Source: Terfezia claveryi (taxonomy: Eukaryota; Ascomycota; Pezizomycetes; Pezizales; Pezizaceae). From it: a stretch of 64,000 nt of DNA. A program made the translations under genes and the position numbers. Below are positions 58,503 through 64,000 of this stretch, one piece after another (positions within the stretch are counted from its first letter, which is position 1; each line of letters opens with the position of its first letter). The notes under the pieces are model-generated. The model did not search any database. It had not been told where the DNA came from and was given only the letters and a program-made list of their open reading frames with translations. The stretch covers positions 62,001 through 126,000 of the forward strand of contig WHUX01000032.1 in NCBI GenBank assembly GCA_015179025.1. The letters run 5' to 3'.

Positions 58503-59095
58503 GTTAGGGTGCTCAATGAGTAGGGTAAAGGTAGGGGATGGAAGCCATATCATCGATCACGCAACTGGACGCGGTAATAGCTCTCGGGAGAAGGCTGACG
58601 GGGCCGGTGGGCGTAAAACGATACATATTTCCTTTCCTTGACGTATGAATACAACGATTTATAACCTCATAATTGTAGATAGGACTATATGATACCTACA
58701 GGTCCATATTTCAATCATCCTATCCTGCAGTACAGAAGCCATAGAGCCCGTACCATGAGATCAAAAAACATATACTTGTGCAATCACGTATTCCGGGGTC
58801 ATAAGAAATATGTTATAAATACTTGACACAAGATTTCCCCACTGCCTTATCCTCTGCAATCCACGAATGGAAACTAGACTCAGAAGTAGAAGCGGCTAAA
58901 GCAACGGGATCCTAGCTCTTTTCTGACTTTGTATCCACACGGTAGTAGAAATAAATACCGTGGGTTATTAGATGGTCAGAGTTTTACGGATGGAGCGAGA
59001 GACGGCACGGAACAGCATCTTGGTGAAACAAGCATTTGGGTTATTCGTAGCCAACCGGGTAGCTATGGAGATAACCTTTATACTGCCGTGATCGG
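58503..59095. other. Intergenic between convergent genes
   Basis: About 590 nt with both 3'UTRs. No gene seen. Confidence 0.6.
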
Positions 59096-60714
59096 TTACC
59101 CCACAACTTTGTTGATAACATCTGTCGGCATGCAGCTATGATAATGCTTAGTTGAACTTCAGGACATAAATGTTGAGGTCAACGTGACGACTTACTATTT
59201 TGGGTCAACCTCCCGTAAGCCTGAGTAACCCAATAGCGATAGCCCTGCGACACCGAAAACCGTATGAAAGACATCCGGCATATCGTTCGGGCGGTCAGCT
59301 ATCCCGCCACGTTCGGGGTCCTGGTTATTTCCGGTGTCAGTTTTGCATGGAGATAGCCAGGCAAGATCAAAACAAGGTTACATGAATTTTGCAGGGTTGA
59401 GATTATATGTATATGGATCGCCAAGAATAGCTCTCTTGTGGGTATTTAAATAAGGCTAAAGAAAAGTGGAACCTAACCTGACAGGACAAGATGAAGGCAA
59501 CCAATTTATCTCGATCGATATAATGCAACTTGTCGATCATTGCTAGTGACGAAAGAACCCACCAGGAGTAGCAAACATCCTCGAGTTTCTCTGGACGGCC
59601 ATTAAGTCCTCCGTTTGGTAATTGGCGTTCACATAGCCATTCACCAAGGAGGTCGTGGTCAATCAACTCGAGCTTCTTTGCTATGGCAAGCGTTCCAACG
59701 CAGGTAAAGACTGTAAATAATATGTGAGACATGATGACCGCATTAAGGTAAGATGAGAACATACTTTGACCGGCATGAGATTCTGCTCCCGGGAGCATAC
59801 CAAACCCACCGTCATAATTTTTGCACAGTAAGACATACTGCACCGCCTTCTCGACGTCAATGAAATCGAGTTTGCCTAAAAGTGACAAGCAGTTGAAAGC
59901 ACCGTAGATGAAGCGGGTGTCAACTTCACCCCACTGATCACCAGAGAATATACCAGTTTCACGGTCTTGTAGAGATGCCACATCTGTTCCTCTATTATAG
60001 TAAGTTACTTGCCGCCATGGAACCAGAGCCGAATAATATTATCACTGTGATAGACTGACATCTTGCGATTTGGTCTTTGTCGACCTGGTCCAGTGCGTCT
60101 TCTATTGCGAGGATCTGAACAGCACTTACTGTGGTCAGGATATGTGCGTCATGGCCAGGATGCGCCCCGAAACCACCTAGTTCCAACGCCATCAGAATTC
60201 GTATAATAAAGTTTAAAAGTTGCTATATGTAGCATATATAAGAGCGTCTTTCGGTGAAACCGCCGAGTAAGTAAATTGCAGGGTGGGGCGTAGTGGGGCG
60301 AGCAATGATTGCACCATTGTAGTCATTTGGGCATAGGTGATATTACCATTTTCATGCTGGCAAGATTTGACATATTCTATCGTTTTATCTCGTGGAAGCA
60401 CACCCCTGTGCCCTAAGAGATCAAGGGCAGTAAGACCCCAATATACTCCATCTATCAAGGATACCCACATTAGCTAATCTGAGGTTCGATGAGGGCATTG
60501 GGGGACCATGCATACTGATGCGTAAATGTTCCGTTAACCAGTATTCAAGTTCATCCTTCCGCTGCAGTGAACCCCACGTGTATTAGCCCCTGTCAAGGGA
60601 AAGTATTCAATGGGCTGAAGGCCGGCCGAGGTTTAGAGAACAGACAGTATCTAGAGACTTGATATAAGCAACATGCTTGTCTACATGGAACTCCTGGGGG
60701 GGTGTCGTCTCCAT
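59096..60714 (-). CDS. Rab geranylgeranyltransferase (type II) beta subunit (Bet2 family)
   Basis: Catalytic beta subunit of Rab GGTase, which works with the alpha subunit (Bet4) and the Rab escort protein to prenylate Ypt/Rab C-termini. Eight exons: 60714-60646, 60561-60516, 60451-60347, 60176-60060, 59983-59765, 59710-59478, 59320-59196 and 59135-59096, 954 nt, 317 residues. Motifs: [112 protein letters not shown] (Zn-binding Asp and Cys), [20 protein letters not shown] (Zn His) and the C-terminal [16 protein letters not shown]. Several introns are recognised only because family motifs are restored. It is a paralogue of the GGTase-I beta gene at 22.7-24.2 kb. Confidence 0.94.
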
Positions 60715-62682
60715 TGGTAGTTGGGGTGCCCGAAAGCTGCTGGCTACCGGTGGAGTCTTTGACACAGCGGCGCAGAGCAACTATTACCAGATGTGGAGCT
60801 TGGAGGCTTACTCAAGTTGACGCAGTGCCAAGGCTGCTATATTAGGCTTACCTACCCGCACAACAGGGGCCCTGGCCCTTACATACTTGGTCCAATACAG
60901 TCAGTACTACAGTATAATACATAAACATTCGTGATTTACCGGAGTGGCTGCAGTGAATTTTATATAAGTTTATTCAGCGAGATGTACATGGAAGATTCCC
61001 CGCAAGTTACTCTGTAATGCAGCTGCAAAAAAACAAGCTCATGTGAGTGCTATGTATGTCTGGAGTATATTATAGCGGTGGAAGGGCTGAGAATTATCTC
61101 CGAAGGTACTCCACTCCGTACGGTACCTGTACTGTACCTGTCCACCTGCGGTTACGCTGCTGTTCCGTGCGTTTTGAAGTTCTGCCAGTCTTATACGGGG
61201 TTGAGAGTGAAAAGAAAAAGAATGCATAGCCCACAGAGCATCTGTCTGACCTTCACTCATATTGTTGTCTGAAGATGGAAGCCCTTCAGGTAGGCAAAAA
61301 TATTAAGCCACAGCTGGCTGAACCAGACCAGGTGAAGTTGGCTGTCGCTTGCAGTTTTTGTTAGAGGCGCAGGAACAGTCCGTATACAGAGCCTACACAG
61401 CGGATGCCTTACAAGTTGAGCTAGCTCACCTGCGTTGATCAGGATCAACACTTGCGTTGCATCTGCTGATGCCTGTCTAGGATGAATGATGGACTGCAGG
61501 TGCAGTTGGAATGTCGCAGATATCCTTCATGTTCACCTCGTGAGTTCGATCTCCGATATTGAATATAGCGTGAATATTTCACTTTCAGGTGGATGCTCTT
61601 TTGTTGGTTGCGGTTGCGGGCTCATGTCATCCTACATTTCCCGGTGCATTTATTGCCCTATAAACCTCAAGTCTACTACACCCAATCCTTGGCCGGGCTT
61701 GTTGATCCATCGGTTTGTATCCGAAACATTAAACAATTTGAAAGCCCCGAATGCCCCATTGTCGCCCTGTGGACACTCGGAGCATATTGTCGCAGGTGTT
61801 ATGATAGGAGTCTATCATAGGTTGTCGTTATATCCCTCTGGTACATGACTTGGCCCAGGGTGCTTGTGCTTGGTTCCTGGATCCGTTCGTAGAACTTTTT
61901 CGACATCACGGAACTCTCCCCTTCGTCTCTTGCAGTCCCCCCATTCTCGTATCCACTCTTCTACACGTCCTCTCCGCCGCCTTACTCCCCCCCCCCCCCC
62001 CAGGACCATCTGGATACCTACCGACCCTCAATATCCCCCCTTGAACGACATCCCTGAAGCTGGGCCATAGCATTGAGCTTCCGACAATACGGCAGGCTAC
62101 AGAGGTACAAAGGTGCAAAGGTATAAAGGTACACAGGTACAGAGAGAGGCATTCAGGTACAAGAGAGGTACAGGTACACCACACTACATACACTACAACA
62201 TTACGTGTCGGAACTCCGTCAACTCGAGCAATTCCCTCTTGTCGCTGAACAGGGTGGAGAGAAAAGAAAAGGGATTACATACTGCCTGGCCAGTCTAACG
62301 GCCCGCTCATACCAGGAGAAAGACTCGTAGCCCTCTCTCATCTCCCTAGCCTTTTCAACGGCGGTTCTATTCCTATCCCTGTGTTTACTCCGAATTCATT
62401 TCCAAGAATAAAGCATCAATCTCCCCCCCTCTGACCTTACCTCCACCCCCGCCCACTCCGAGGTTCTAGCCACTATACCAAGTTTGCTGATCGGTAAGAT
62501 TCATCCTCTAGTAATCCCTTTGGACCTGTCATCTTTCTCACCATCTCTTGCATCTCTACGCCCTCCTCTGGTGCTATTTTTCCCACCAATTTCTCACCTT
62601 GCCGCTAATTTGAGATTTCTAGAAGCAAGGAGTGTGTCTCAAATACGGACTACAAGGGTTCTCTGACAATCAACGCGGCACC
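60715..62682. other. Long divergent intergenic region
   Basis: About 2 kb between Bet2 and the RhoGAP gene. It holds a 15-C run at 61987-62001, a short AGGTACAA-type repeat at 62102-62180, and pyrimidine-rich sequence before the RhoGAP start. tRNA-like fragments near 61340-61560 did not fold into a convincing tRNA. No gene seen. Confidence 0.5.
62102..62180. repeat. Degenerate AGGTACAA tandem repeat
   Basis: About eight imperfect copies of AGGTACAA/AGGTGCAA/AGGTATAA with 8-12 nt spacing in the RhoGAP promoter region. Confidence 0.75.
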
Positions 62683-64000
62683 ATGAGTGGCCGTGTAAAG
62701 AACCTCCTGTTGGGCAAAAAGGACCCCACAGGCCATAAACATTGCAATGAAGATTCTCAAAGCAAAAAGCGCAACAAAGATACAAACGAACCACCACAGA
62801 CACCGCGATCCCCGTTATCACCTGGTTTTTTCAGGCAACCGCTGAGAGATCATATTCACTCTGCCACGACGTCTCATCCTCCAAGAACAAGCAGCTCAAC
62901 ACAACCAGTCTCAAGTGCGACAATGGTATCATTAGGAGGAATACATTCAAGTTCGACAATAGCGGCGTTAGGAGGAATACAAACGGTTCCGCCCATTGCT
63001 CCAAGCTCTGGACGCAGGGTTGATACCGAGCGTCCAATATTTGAGGAAGGAAAGGCGCGCTCTGCAACTCACTCACGATCCTCACCTCGCCCTGGCGCAG
63101 AAACGCCACCTGAGCAGCAGACTCGCCCAACCCCGAGCAGGTCGTCTTCGACAGAAGGGCGCTTCATGAACAGAGTGAAGGCTTCCCGAGAAGCTGCACA
63201 GACTATGGGGGGAAAGGCAGCTAAGATAACGGCAAAAGCTACGTCAACGACAGCCAAGGCTCTGGGAGAAAAAGGCTCCAAGGCGTGGGGGAAGATTAGG
63301 ACGAAGACAAAGTCTACAAAGGAGCCACAGCATATTGTTCCACAATCTCAGTATTTAGGAAACTTTAAGCCTCGAAAGACAAAACTGCCACCAATTGATG
63401 TGTGGGGAATGAGTTTGAGGGATGCTACTCTACAAACGAGGGTAATCAGGGAGATGAATTCTGAGGCTGACGCGGCTGCGTACTGGACACCAGCCGTTGC
63501 TTTCCGCTGTCTACAGTATGCAAACCCAAGTTTTTAATCTCTACTGATTAAATTTGTAATCCTAGAACTAACTTGATGCCCCTCTAGATATCTCAATGTT
63601 CACGGTCCACAGGAGCTTGGACTGTATAGAGTGTCTGGGAGCACTGTTATTGTTGATGAAATGAAGGCAGACTTCATCAGCAGTGAGTGCACTTGATTTC
63701 TTTCACATCTTTGAAGGGTGCTAACCGGAGCATAAAATAGGGCATGATGTTGATATTTCGCTCAACCCTCCAAATGATATCCATACTGTCACGTCCCTAC
63801 TGAAAGGCTACTTCAGAGCATGTAAGTTCTCAACACCTTGCATCTCGGTGTCATGTTACTCACAAATACTGGTAGTACCCGAGGCAATCCTACCCGCAGA
63901 AATCCAAAAGAAAGTCTACGAGCAATGCAAGGATCACCCTGAATCAGAGAGCCCTCCACAGTGCTTTATAGATGAACTATCCCAATTACCTCCCTATAAC
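62683..64000 (+). CDS. RhoGAP-domain protein (5' part; gene continues beyond right edge)
   Basis: GTPase-activating protein for Rho-family GTPases. Exons 62683-63515, 63588-63682, 63741-63821 and 63876-64000 (incomplete). About 215 N-terminal residues are basic and Ser/Thr/Pro-rich with two copies of a LGGI motif (SLGGIHSS, ALGGIQTV). An Ala/Lys-rich helical segment (GGKAAKITAKATSTTAKALG) follows, then PPIDVWGMSLRDATLQTRVI and the GAP fold: AVAFRCLQYLNVHGPQELG, LYRVSGSTVIVDEMK (the Arg of LYRVSG is the catalytic finger), HDVDISLNPPNDIHTVTSLL, KGYFRALPEAILP. The start ATGAGTGGC is preferred over an upstream in-frame ATG at 62632 because it has the better context (GGCACC before it). The C-terminus is not visible. 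Confidence 0.9.

Noticed and set aside
61330..61560. tRNA-like fragments (AGCTAGCTCAACTTG on the minus strand, GAGTTCGATCTCC on the plus strand)
   Set aside because: They lie on opposite strands and no acceptor stem or anticodon arm could be assembled.

Overview
The window is nuclear DNA of a filamentous ascomycete, most likely Pezizomycotina. Genes are split by many short introns, mostly 50-75 nt, with GT..AG ends and CTAAC/CTGAC-type branch points. Products match fungal families, such as the Csx2-type BAR-PH-ArfGAP and COMPASS Set1. I cannot name the species; the compact genes separated by AT-rich, low-complexity spacers would fit an early-diverging class such as Pezizomycetes, but that is inference. 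There is no operon logic: this is ordinary eukaryotic housekeeping content. No transposase, CRISPR array, rRNA or convincing tRNA was found.

Layout. 0-3 kb: 5' part of the clathrin heavy chain gene (leaves the window on the left) and a tiny GPI-type cell-surface protein. 3-6.8 kb: gene-poor repeat island carrying a short inverted-repeat element that recurs near 33 and 35 kb. 6.8-14 kb: a BAR-PH-ArfGAP with an extra N-terminal part, and condensin subunit 2 (Brn1/CAP-H). 16-22.3 kb: enolase (10 coding exons plus a probable 5'UTR intron), an F-box protein with Trp-rich ankyrin-like repeats, a secretory cyclophilin, and the last exon of a small membrane protein. 22.7-28.9 kb: GGTase-I beta, a membrane-anchored methyltransferase, and a fungal INSIG. 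30-38 kb: mitochondrial pyruvate carrier subunit, Fcf1/Utp24 nuclease, an orphan gene with a repeat-filled intron, and a polyol-type SDR. 38.5-49 kb: Set1 H3K4 methyltransferase, eIF3m, and a 642-residue intronless orphan. 49.5-64 kb: nitronate monooxygenase-like enzyme, RNA polymerase II subunit Rpb11, Tel2, a LYAR-like zinc finger protein, Rab GGTase beta (Bet2), and the start of a RhoGAP gene (leaves the window on the right).

Functional themes are membrane traffic and small GTPases (clathrin, ArfGAP, both geranylgeranyltransferase beta subunits, RhoGAP), chromosome biology (condensin, Set1, Tel2), ribosome and translation factors (Fcf1, LYAR-like, eIF3m), and metabolism (enolase, pyruvate carrier, SDR, nitronate monooxygenase, INSIG). 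The most notable signals are gene-structure oddities. These are micro-exons of 7 and 21 nt; several introns whose length is a multiple of three and that lack stops, so that they masquerade as protein insertions inside conserved domains; a roughly 590-nt intron built from a 150-bp tandem repeat; and an apparent 1-nt frame break in Tel2. All exon borders were placed by eye from splice signals, frame and family conservation. For every complete multi-exon gene except Tel2 the exon lengths sum to a whole number of codons.
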